From: Lineus longissimus
Taxonomy: Eukaryota > Nemertea > Pilidiophora > Heteronemertea > Lineidae
Reading direction: 5' to 3'
DNA length: 64,000 nucleotides
NCBI RefSeq assembly: GCF_910592395.1
Contig: NC_088309.1
Coordinates: 14,942,599-15,006,598, forward strand
The translations under genes were made by a program, and so were the position numbers. Numbering within the stretch: position 1 is the stretch's first letter; the number at the start of each line of letters is the position of its first letter. Of this stretch, positions 1 to 8,724 are shown one piece after another. The notes under the pieces are model-generated. The model saw only the letters and a program-made list of their open reading frames with translations. It had not been told where the DNA came from and searched no databases.

Positions 1-59
1 TACGCTGGTGGCCTTATGATTGGTAGCGTATTTTGTGCATTGCCTCGGCGCATTGCAGT

Positions 60-205
60 ACGCTGCTGGCCTCCTGATTGGTGGCGTATTCGTGGTGCAG
101 TGGCGCAGTGACGTATTCGTAATGCAGTGGCGCAGTGGCGCATTGCGGTTCATTCCCTGTATCCTGGTTGGTTGTTTCCTGGATATAAACTGCCTCTCCC
201 TTGGC
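60..205 (+). promoter_or_regulatory. CCAAT/TATA-type promoter-like region
   Basis: Several ATTGG (inverted CCAAT) boxes lie in the first 100 bases, and a TATA-like GATATAAA sits at about 182-189, roughly 25-30 bases before the tandem repeat and 260 bases before the FLYWCH ORF. The spacing looks like a Pol II core promoter, possibly the U3/R part of an LTR, because a similar layout (ATTGG boxes, TATA-like box, repetitive leader) is seen in the gypsy LTR of this window. No LTR partner was found, so this is an inference. Confidence 0.3.
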
Positions 206-210
206 AGCGG

Positions 211-297
211 GAGTTCAGTTCAGTTAGTGGAGTTCAGTTCAGTTAGTGGAGTTCAGTTCAGTTAGTGGAGTTCAGTTCAGTTAGTGGAGTTCAGTTC
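211..297 (+). repeat. 19-bp tandem repeat, about 4.6 copies
   Basis: The unit GAGTTCAGTTCAGTTAGTG is repeated head to tail at 211, 230, 249 and 268 with a partial copy from 287. The copies look identical. It lies just downstream of the TATA-like box and would fall in the transcribed leader if that promoter is real. Confidence 0.9.
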
Positions 298-448
298 GGG
301 TTCCATCTTAAGTTCGATAAGTTTCGACAAGGCTCCAAGAGATGAGAGTAATAAACAACACGTACGTATAACAACATTCTCGTGCGGATGTTCTTCCTTC
401 TTCCATCCATGAGTTAGTTCCCCAAGGCAGAAACCCAGGAGATCGGAA

Positions 449-601
449 ATGGAGCCCGATAACAGCACATTGAGTTTGTACCGGTTCTCACGGACCGGCG
501 AGCATTTAATTCATCAGAATTACAAGTTTCGTGTTAACACGAAGACACGCGATGGTGGCCGATATTGGAAATGCGTTGTCAAGACCTGCAGGGCTAAATA
601 A
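449..601 (+). CDS. Short FLYWCH-type zinc-finger ORF (50 aa)
   Basis: An ATG at 449 opens a 50-codon frame ending in TAA at 599-601. From residue about 20 the protein carries the FLYWCH pattern: a hydrophobic His-Gln-Asn-Tyr-Lys-Phe start, an internal Gly-Gly-Arg-Tyr-Trp-Lys-Cys, and a closing Cys-Arg-Ala. FLYWCH fingers are DNA- or protein-binding modules common at the N-terminus of MULE-type transposases and in small regulatory proteins. Only one finger is present and no transposase follows, so this is either a very short protein, the first exon of a longer one, or an element remnant. I see no GT donor directly at its end. The domain call rests on the spacing of the aromatic, Cys and His residues; the function is unknown. 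Confidence 0.5.
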   Translation: MEPDNSTLSLYRFSRTGEHLIHQNYKFRVNTKTRDGGRYWKCVVKTCRAK

Positions 602-1873
602 AAGCCACAACATATACGAACAATAGGTAAATATTATAGAGGACCTTATCTTTATTCACGGTGCATAATGGCAGTTATGGTACTTAATTAAAGAATCAAT
701 ACATTAAATACACTTACCCGTACGGCCATTATCTTCATAATTACTATGATTGCATTAACGAGTATTTTGTGCATAAGTAAGCTTTATTACAATACGATTA
801 GAAGATGTAATTAGAAGAAGACCGGTTAAAAAAGGTAACTTTCATTCCTCCTTGGTGCTCAGATGATAATGTTGTTAAAGTCATTTCTGCCTGATAATTC
901 TTCCTTGTTGGATTTCAGATTAACCCATTCAGCTGAACACAACCACCTCAACATGAAGGCGAAACTACACTGTAAAAAGTGAGACACTATCGGAACACCG
1001 GCTCAACATTAGATTGAACATTTCCTCGCGTTCTCTCGTGTGCTTAACGTGTTCTCGTGATTTATATATGTTCTAGTTCTGTTCGAGAGAAAATTGTCTG
1101 TGCCACATGTGTTTCCCGCGTGTTCAAAAATTGTCTTTCTAAACCGGCAACAGTTAAGTAACGTTACCAGAACACCTGCGGAGAATGATGAACGGGATAG
1201 GCGCAGCGCGGAACACCCACTAAACGGCCGCCGTGTCTCGGGAGTGTTCTGTATCCGTGATGCATCATGAAGCGTTCCAAATCTAGTCAAGGTCAGTCGA
1301 CACGCGTCTCTGCCAGCAAAAAGGTATAAGCTCGTGTGGCCCTCAAATCCTCTAAATTCACCCGATTTCCCGATTCAATGAAGATGTCTCCAGTTGGTAA
1401 CTTCGGAGAGTAAAATGCATAGGTCCTTTTGACATTCTCGGTTGCCCACATCGCACTCGCACCTTTTGGCAATCCTGGCCTAAAAAAACTGGCATGCCCG
1501 GTCACTGTGACAACTGGCATTAGGACTATCGGTATACATGACATACAACATGTACAAATGCCACAATGCATTGTGGTGTATGATGGAGGCTGCGCGCTGC
1601 TCGTGCATGGGCACGCGCCCTAGTAGACTATAGGCCTATGTCATTGTCTTGTCATACACCGGTACCGGTATGTCAAACAGCAGCTGTTCATTATAATGTG
1701 TATATTCCTGTACCTAGAACCCATGCATATTTATAAAATAACCCCCGGCCCTGCTGAGTGAGAGGCCGTAGGGATGATCTGTTTTGACCTGGCAGGCTTA
1801 CAAGGCGATAGCCTGGCCCTGGAACAACCTGCTGGCATTCTGACCCCCCCTGCAAAACTGGCAATGGTGAGTT
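602..1873. other. Non-coding stretch, no supported gene
   Basis: I see no recognisable protein, RNA gene or terminal repeat. A reverse-strand ORF at 1293-1571 has no recognisable motif and is treated as chance. The stretch is moderately AT-rich and includes a short ACCGGT repeat near 1660. Confidence 0.5.
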
Positions 1874-2485
1874 GGTTCAAAACCTGGCACTGGCACTGGC
1901 AGTAGCCTATTATCGGATTCTTGATTGGGAATTTATCATGTAGGTCGTAGGCCTAAGTATTTAGTATACCATACGTATAATACACTTAGTGTTGGAATCA
2001 ATGGTTTGCTGCTGTGAGATACGAGATGTGTAAAAAGTGCTTTACAAAAAATGATGTATCTCATGATTGGCTGGTCCGATTTTGATGAAAAAAAGAAAAT
2101 TTTCTCAAATAAAAATCAAGTGAAAAATAAGTTGCGCGGATGCCAACTTTGGCTCGGTTTTTTTTGGGACAACCTGTTTTAGAAGATGTCCTCTTCTGAA
2201 TAAAATCATTGTGCGGTAGGGATGCCATGGTGGTAGGCTTTCAGACCAGGGATCCACCTGGAGTATGAAAGGTAGACTGCAGCCACTACTGCACTCAGAG
2301 TCCTAATAAGGGAATCTGATTAAATATAAAAATTTAAGTTGGTCCCTTTTAGTTTTACAGACACAATCATGTTGCAGGCCTTACTTATCTTCATACCCTG
2401 TATTTCTTGATACTAAGTTGAAACCTATATTTTAGTATATTTTCTGGTAAGAACACTGCCAGTGCCAGTGCCATAGTTTTGAACC
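1874..2485. mobile_element. Inverted-repeat (MITE-like) element
   Basis: About 30 bases at 1874-1903 (GGTTCAAAACCTGGCACTGG and on) recur as the reverse complement at 2455-2485, with one small length difference. Both arms contain the TGGCAC/GTGCCA doublet. The enclosed 0.55 kb has no coding potential. This is the layout of a non-autonomous DNA transposon or foldback element. No clear target duplication was identified, so the exact ends and the superfamily are not assigned. Confidence 0.55.
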
Positions 2486-2941
2486 GACCCGGGCAAGGAT
2501 TTAAATCGGTCTACTGATTTATTTTTTCTCTTCCAGATTGATTAGGCTTAAAATTCTATTCTGTAAAATTAGAAATGCAAATTCTTTTAACACAGCAGGC
2601 ATTATTCCAATCTGTTTTTCAATAAATGAAAGTGAAATGGCGTTGAATAAGGGAGTAATTGTCTTCTTATCTGAGCAGGTTGGACAGTACAATGAAACCA
2701 TTGAAAAGTGTAGAGAACTGGGTATCGAAGTGAACAGAACAGAGACAACAATTGGAAGCTGGGGAATAATAGTTAACAGCTTCACATCACTTTGCATCAT
2801 TATTATGTTTTGCTTAACACAGAAATTCACGTTTAGCATCCTTTGGATTTAGTATCATTGCCTTAGGTGGGTGACTTCAATCTGTCTGGTTCATTGCTTT
2901 TTTGTAGATCAGAAATATCATAGCCGGAATTAGTATCCGTC
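2486..2941. other. Non-coding upstream region of the 869-aa ORF
   Basis: No recognisable gene. Overlapping ORFs exist on both strands (2519-2852) without any motif I recognise. If the 2942 ORF belongs to a CACTA-like element, its left end should lie here or further upstream, but I could not find a left terminal repeat. Confidence 0.4.
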
Positions 2942-5551
2942 ATGGGTGACAAAATCGAATGTTCTCTTTGTAACTTTTTTGCCTACTCCCCAAAGGCTTT
3001 TGAAACTCACATCATTCATTCCCATAAGAACAGTAAGCATTTCAGCATTTCCTGCTTCTTGTGTGGAGCTACATTTACAAGATATAATTCATACATTAAG
3101 CATAGAACCCGGTGGCACCCAACCACTGTCTGTGGTGACAGTAATAATAGCAATGAAAATTTGCAACCTTCTAGCAGTTTAGATGACAATAATAACGTGT
3201 GCCAAGAAAGTGGTGAGCCTGTAGAAAACCACGAAAATGAATGCTTAGATGACGATATTGGCCGAGAAAGTGGAGAGCCTGTAGAAAACCATGAAATGGA
3301 ATGGGAAACAGCTGGGATTACTGCACAATCAGTTCCATTATCGAAACTTGCTGCAGCTAAATATTTACTCCATTTAAGGGAGGGTCATGGCATTTCCCAA
3401 CATGGTATGGAAGATATAGTACAAAATACACCATTGTTCCTTTCTGCTCTTACAACTGATATGCAGCAAAGAATCTTTCAAGAAATCCCAGATCTCACAC
3501 CTGAACAAAAGGAAAAAATCAAGAGCAAATGCTCATTAGAAGGGATTTTCTCGGGCCTAGAAACTAGATGGAAACAGGACAAATTCTTTGAAGACCACAT
3601 GGGATTAATTAGACCAAACCGTGTGAAAATTGGCACTAAAATTGTCAGGAAAAAAATTGGTAAAAAGATAAGACATTGCACCATTCCAGTGTTTGGATAC
3701 TTTGTTCCATTTCTTGCAAATCTCCAGTCATTATTGTCTTTGCCAGAAGTCTTTGAAGAAGTTAAAAAAAGCCCTCACCAATATCAAGATGACTTAATGC
3801 ATGATGTATCAGATGGTACATGCTATTCTGAGCACCCTTTGTTCTCTAAGTTTCCAAATGCCCTTGCATTCTCATTTTACAATGATGATCTGGAAATTTC
3901 AAATCCGATTGGGGCACATGCTAAAAAGCACAAAGTCACGGTATTCTATTGTGTATTATGCAACATAAGGCCCGAGTTGAGGTCGAAATTGACATGCATT
4001 CAATTGGTAGCTGTGGTTAAGCGAACAGATTTGAAAAGATGTGGTGTCAAAACCTCCATGGAGAAGTTGCTTGCAAACTTCATACAAGAAATGAATACTC
4101 TCTACCATGGATATGAATTCAATCTCCCTCAAGGACTGTATTTCAACAGGGGAGGCCTACTATTTTACACTGGGGACACACTGGCTGCCCAGGAAATAGG
4201 TGGCTTCAAAGAGGGTGTTGGGAATGCTCAAAGCCCATGCCGCTCATGTAATGGTATGAAAGATGACATGCAAAATGCATTTGTGGATTGGGATTTTCTT
4301 GAAAGGGATGACATTGAACACAAACAGAGATGTGATGCTCTTGAAAATGCCACCACATATCTTGAGAGACGAGAATTGTCTAAGAACTCTGGCATCAATC
4401 ATATGAGCATTCTTGCACAGATCACCGACTTCTCCATTACTAAGTGCTTGCTTCATGATATAATGCATGTTCTCCTTGAGGGAGTCTGTAAACTGGAGAC
4501 CAAGCTTCTTCTTCAGGAGTTGGTTAAGAAGGATATAATTACCATCGCAGGTCTCAATAGTATTATTATCAACTATTCCGTCTTTCTTTCTGAAGAAGAA
4601 TCCCGGGATCGGCCACAACTCATAGACCCTAAGCAAATGAAAACAATTGATAGTAATTTACGCCAGACAGCACAAGAGATGAAGAATTTAATGATTCATC
4701 TTCCTTTCATGATTGGACACCTCATTAAAAGCAGTTGTCCATATTGGATGAATCGGCTCAGATTGCAATCTGTTGTCATTTTATCCCTGTCATCAGTCAG
4801 TTGTGAGAGTACGGTCCACCAGCTCCGAACCCTGGTATTTGTCCATAACGAGAGTTTTCTAGTTCTCTACCCTCATTCTTCATATATTCCAAAGCTCCAC
4901 TATCTCGTCCATCTCCCGAGTCAAATATTGAGGTTTGGTGGACTTCGCCTTAGCTGGTGCATGCGGTACGAAGCAAAAAATGGTTATTTCAAAGGTCTAA
5001 AGTGGAAAAACTTCAAGAATGTCCCCAAGACCATGGCTGTTAGACATCAACTAAATATCTGTTATGCTCAACAGGGGGTTGGTCGAGGGAAATGTTTGAA
5101 TTATTTGGATCATAATGTTGAAGTTTCAGAAGGGGTTATCATCTCCAATTTTCCATTTCAAGCTGACATTCATAGTCAGTACATGGCTTTCATTGAGACG
5201 AGTGAAGCAACACTGGCCAGTGAAGTACTTCTCTCTAGGAAAATTGTGATCCATGGACATATCTACAAGCCAGGTGTAGTTCTTGTACATAGCATGGATA
5301 TGTATAACTGTCCACAATTTATGCAAATAAGACATCTTGTAATCTACAACCAGGTTCACTTCTTTGTAGCAGAACTGCTAGAACTATCTTCTTACAATGA
5401 TCACTATGGATCATTTGCAGTTACTTCAGGGACTACAAGTGTTGTTGGTCGTATTAAAGGCCTCAAGTATCCGTGGCCATTGCCAGTGAATAATGTGAAT
5501 GGAATCCTACATGTTGTTCTGTGTCATACTGGAGTTGTAACTTTGTTCTAG
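2942..5551 (+). CDS. C2H2-finger, CACTA-like transposase family protein (869 aa)
   Basis: An uninterrupted 869-codon frame. Two C2H2 fingers open the protein (residues about 7-28 and 38-59), followed by an acidic linker containing a near-repeat (SGEPVENHE twice). The large C-terminal region has conserved blocks seen in a family of transposase-like proteins scattered in fish and invertebrate genomes: FYNDDLEISNPIG at about 320, a Cys-rich CRSC at about 433, HDIMHVLLEGV at about 500. The layout (an Asp-Asp block, then an Asn-Pro-Leu/Ile-Gly motif, then a zinc cluster, then a His-Asp helix) resembles the Tnp2 (CACTA/EnSpm) transposases, and CACTA-like subterminal repeats lie downstream at 5972-6190. 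The family link is inference; the intact frame and fingers are seen directly. It could be a recently active copy or a co-opted gene. Confidence 0.65.
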   Translation: MGDKIECSLCNFFAYSPKAFETHIIHSHKNSKHFSISCFLCGATFTRYNSYIKHRTRWHPTTVCGDSNNSNENLQPSSSLDDNNNVCQESGEPVENHENECLDDDIGRESGEPVENHEMEWETAGITAQSVPLSKLAAAKYLLHLREGHGISQHGMEDIVQNTPLFLSALTTDMQQRIFQEIPDLTPEQKEKIKSKCSLEGIFSGLETRWKQDKFFEDHMGLIRPNRVKIGTKIVRKKIGKKIRHCTIPVFGYFVPFLANLQSLLSLPEVFEEVKKSPHQYQDDLMHDVSDGTCYSEHPLFSKFPNALAFSFYNDDLEISNPIGAHAKKHKVTVFYCVLCNIRPELRSKLTCIQLVAVVKRTDLKRCGVKTSMEKLLANFIQEMNTLYHGYEFNLPQGLYFNRGGLLFYTGDTLAAQEIGGFKEGVGNAQSPCRSCNGMKDDMQNAFVDWDFLERDDIEHKQRCDALENATTYLERRELSKNSGINHMSILAQITDFSITKCLLHDIMHVLLEGVCKLETKLLLQELVKKDIITIAGLNSIIINYSVFLSEEESRDRPQLIDPKQMKTIDSNLRQTAQEMKNLMIHLPFMIGHLIKSSCPYWMNRLRLQSVVILSLSSVSCESTVHQLRTLVFVHNESFLVLYPHSSYIPKLHYLVHLPSQILRFGGLRLSWCMRYEAKNGYFKGLKWKNFKNVPKTMAVRHQLNICYAQQGVGRGKCLNYLDHNVEVSEGVIISNFPFQADIHSQYMAFIETSEATLASEVLLSRKIVIHGHIYKPGVVLVHSMDMYNCPQFMQIRHLVIYNQVHFFVAELLELSSYNDHYGSFAVTSGTTSVVGRIKGLKYPWPLPVNNVNGILHVVLCHTGVVTLF

Positions 5552-5971
5552 GCCATACTTGCATTAGGTACTGTGTCCCTGTATGATACGAAAAGGGGGC
5601 ACAAAACGAGTCGAATCTTCTGAATGAATAAATGACCACTCGCCAAATGAGAAATTATTAGCAGATTGGAATCCACCATGTCGCTTTCTAAAGATTTGCA
5701 TTCATTTACAGTTAATCAGAATGACCTTAATGAAAGTCCGCTGTCCCACGATTGATGGAAAAAAAGTCATGATTTGTGCATCATCACTCAAGGAACTGAT
5801 TTCTAAAGGTGCAGTAAATTTTTGTTCAGTTTTTGACAATTTACAATTTATTAGGCCATGAAGAAGAACTTTGATGTCGATCTTTGTTATTGAACCAGTA
5901 CCCAAGGATGATAAATGAATTTCTATTAATTGCCTTTGACAGTCACCCCTTATAAAAATCCATCAACAGTA
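5552..5971 (+). other. Possible remnant of a second element ORF
   Basis: After the stop of the 869-aa ORF, a TTACAG acceptor-like site near 5709 is followed by an open plus-strand stretch to about 5860. It encodes a basic segment with PTIDGKKVMICASSLKEL, which looks like a small ubiquitin-like or PB1-like fold (my impression only), then a stop. It ends just before the TACTAC repeat block, so it may be a second gene of the same element cut short. No start codon and no full frame. Confidence 0.25.
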
Positions 5972-6190
5972 CACTACTGAACACTACTGAATACTGCAGA
6001 GAACTATCGTTTTACTACTGGGCTTAAAAAATTCTACAATGCCACTGGTCTTCTCAGTAGTAAACTACTTGGTAGTAAATCTGCTTAGTAGTATACTACT
6101 CAACTGACAGCTTTACAACTTAGTAGTACATTTTAGCTCAGTAGTAATAAAGTACCTAGTGGGTCTACTCTGTAGTATACTACTGAAGTG
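5972..6190. repeat. TACTAC/GTAGTA subterminal repeat block (CACTA-like end)
   Basis: Within 220 bases the motif ACTACTG, CAGTAGTA or close variants occurs about a dozen times in both orientations. The block begins with CACTACTGAACACTACTGAA and ends TACTGAAGTG, so both ends fit the CACT...AGTG rule of CACTA/EnSpm elements. The inner flanks also pair (GAATACTGCAG at 5989 with CTGTAGTATAC at 6170). It is either the right end of the element encoding the 869-aa protein or a short MITE derived from it. No convincing 3-bp target duplication was seen. Confidence 0.55.
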
Positions 6191-6418
6191 AAGAAAAATG
6201 GTGGCTGGTTGTTTGTACTTCATGCGGTAGTCGCACTGGGACGCACCTTCTGCTTTTATGTGTTAAGTTCAGCTTTAATATGAAAAACTGGAGTTCGACA
6301 AAATTGATTGAGATGAAGTAAAGTTGGCGGTATCACTCGTACGATAATTTGAATAGGGATACTGAAATGTTTCAGGGAAGAAGAAGTTAGCGATACCCAT
6401 GGAGACGCTGTCACAGTT

Positions 6419-7130
6419 GTGGCTGATGGAGATGGCTATGAAGTTGATGACGATGATGTCTTGAATGAGCTTGTGCGGATGTCGAAGACGGATTTCAAGT
6501 TTCTTCGTTCTGGAGAAGAATGGCAATCTACCCAGCCCATGATTACCTATAATAGTAGGTTACCCATAATAATTGTATTGATAAGAGAAAAACGAAGCTG
6601 AGTGTACAGACAATAAGTTGCTAAAGATTAAAAAATATATTCTTGAAAATTTCTTTGCATGGTCCCTGTGGTTTGTTTCTAAAATCACAGCCCAGGAATA
6701 TATAAATTCTATAATCCAGACATCTTAGAAATATAATGGATGCTGTATTTTTGTTTTGTGGCTGTATGAAATAATTCAAACATCACTGTGAAGAATCATT
6801 GTTTTTGTGAATTAAGGTCAACGTGGAATTTATATGCAAGCGAGTTTAAAATGACCCATCAACACACACAGTTACATATTTCATTAACTTAATCCAATGA
6901 ATTCCTAATAGAGTTTCTCCTATATCCTGACAGTTCATACCCTTCTAAAGTTCCCAAGTAGCTCTTTTGTATAGGCATTGTTGACGGGACAATAACCTGC
7001 CTTTCACTTGGCATGAGTGCACAAACCTAGGTGGGCTGTTCAGCTTGCCATGAAAAGGATCATCGGCCTGTTGTCAGTAACCTCATGGTGTGTACATTTC
7101 CTGAATATTTCTTGGGTCATCTCCCTCTAA
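6419..7130 (+). pseudogene. Decayed PIF/Harbinger transposase fragment
   Basis: A short frame at 6419-6601 contains LVRMSKTDFKFL, which fits the N-terminal helix typical of Harbinger DDE transposases. About 370 bases downstream, the plus strand encodes GIVDGT (near 6978), the first catalytic Asp motif of the same family, followed by a frame broken by stops. The two pieces are in the same order as in a transposase. They precede, and differ from, the intact Harbinger transposase at 8725-10379. The call rests on two short motifs. Confidence 0.35.
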
Positions 7131-7267
7131 ATATTATCTAATGGGTGGAACTGTTCAATGAACTTTTTGGCACTTTTGAATGCTTGAATACAATGGACTG
7201 GGTGGATAGTTCTTGGTGTACTATCCTTACTCACTCCAAGGGCACAGTTCCTCTGAACAGTTCGGAA

Positions 7268-8370
7268 ATGGCAGCAAGAAGAAACAGACGAGACGCGGTC
7301 ACCGACGCCGAGATTGCGGCCTACCAAGAGGCAAATCATCGTTTCGGAAATGATAATGTGCGGATAGCTGCCCACATGGCGCAACGGGAGGTGTTGACGG
7401 AACACGCCCGCAACATATATGCGGGTCCTGTACAGGGCGTGGCCAACCGCCTGCGAGTTGTCCGCCGGCACATACAGCGAAGGCAATTGGTGAATGGGCA
7501 TTTGCCGGAGGACCCAAATCGGCGGGACGACCGTTTTGCTTTCAATCTAGAAGGCCTGGTTGATCCGAGGGAACTGCAGGTAAGTAGCCAACAACGACCT
7601 GATCACCGATACGCGTCAGGGTTTTAAAAATAGCCCGAAATCTTTAAATTATTACCTAAAGTGAAATCCTTTGACAGGTGTCAAAATACTTCCAGGCATG
7701 ATGAGAACTAGGGCAATTCTATTTAATCAAGGAAGCATTTTAGACCTTGATGAGCTTTACCAGTGCAGTTTAAACAATTAATTTTTAACACCCTGTATAA
7801 TCCCAGGTGAACCCCCATTGGAATACTAAAAGTTGTTTTCCATTTGCAGGATAACATGAACAATGCGGCTGAGAGAGAGGCGGCGGACCCCCTGGCAAAT
7901 GAGGGTGAGGCAAACAATCCGGAAGATGGTGGAGTTGCCCAAAACAATCAAGCAGAAGGTGGTGATGGAGCCGGATTTGAAGACAATGTCAATGAGTTGA
8001 ACCAACTTCCAAGGTAAGCCAGCATCTATGGTTGCCAACATTTCAAAATATTAAATTGATCATTGGCACTAGCAATGTTGCCATCAATTTTTCAGAGGCT
8101 GGTGCTACTGAAAGTGTTAACTCGTCCAGAGACTCCTCATGATCCTTTACTTGAGACAACTCTTCTGCGTAATCGTCAATCCTTCCGCATTAACACCAGG
8201 ACCTTTCCTTTCTTCACAGGGGTGGACTCAGACAACTGCAGGTGCAAAACCAGGTGCTTTTGCAGAGGATCCTGACGAGACTAGAGGCCAGGCAAGATCA
8301 ACAGGATCACCTCACCAGGTTGCTCATCAACCGCCTGGAACCAGCCGACCCCAACAATGGGGCCAATTAA
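7268..8370 (+). CDS. Harbinger accessory DNA-binding-like protein, three exons (208 aa)
   Basis: Three exons join in frame: 7268-7579, 7850-8013 and 8220-8370. Donors are GTAAGT (7580) and GTAAGC (8014); acceptors are TTTGCAG and CTTCACAG. The first intron is phase 0 and the second phase 2. The start at 7268 (MAARRNRRDA) is preferred to the upstream ATG at 7145 because the basic helix-rich domain begins there. The protein has an N-terminal basic helical region (residues about 1-100), an acidic Asn/Glu/Gly-rich middle, and a C-terminal Leu/Gln-rich coiled coil. PIF/Harbinger elements usually carry a second gene for a Myb/SANT-like protein that binds the ends and imports the transposase, and this gene lies next to, and convergent with, a Harbinger transposase. 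A poly(A) signal AATAAA follows at 8383-8388. I do not see a textbook SANT motif, so the role is inferred from context. Confidence 0.65.
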
Positions 8371-8476
8371 TTGTATTTGTCTAATAAATATGGTAAAAAA
8401 TGGTAATCCAAAAGTATAGTTTTAATGATTAGGTTCTCAGCAAAATTGTTATTTGCACCATAATCTCTGTTCCATC

Positions 8477-8598
8477 AGTGAGGTTTCGATCTCCGAGGTT
8501 AACATAAACGCCAACGGTAATGATGTCAAACTCTATTGAAATCCATTGGAACATGGCCTGTTGGCATTTACGCTAACGTCAGAGATCTAAACCTCACT
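8477..8598. repeat. Inverted repeat, about 46-bp arms (foldback)
   Basis: The arm 8477-8522 (AGTGAGGTTTCGATCTCCGA and on) is matched by the reverse complement of 8552-8598 with several mismatches and a 29-base loop. The transcript would form a long hairpin. It lies between the two convergent Harbinger genes and may be a very short MITE or act at the 3' ends of both transcripts. Confidence 0.65.
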
Positions 8599-8724
8599 AT
8601 TTGAACACCTTGGTTGAAAGACAGATGACAGTACCCTGTCTACACACAATTTATTATCCTCAAACATGTTCGTTCGCATCACAATGTCCCTTCGAGTCAG
8701 ATGTGAATGTTACTGACCACCAGC

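Noticed and set aside
20-265. 81-codon plus-strand ORF over the promoter-like region and tandem repeat
   Set aside because: Composition follows the repeats (GGVFVVQWRSDVFVMQWRS), it has no domain, and the stretch has promoter-like boxes; treated as chance.
1293-1571. Reverse-strand 92-codon ORF
   Set aside because: No motif, no splice partner, no supporting context.
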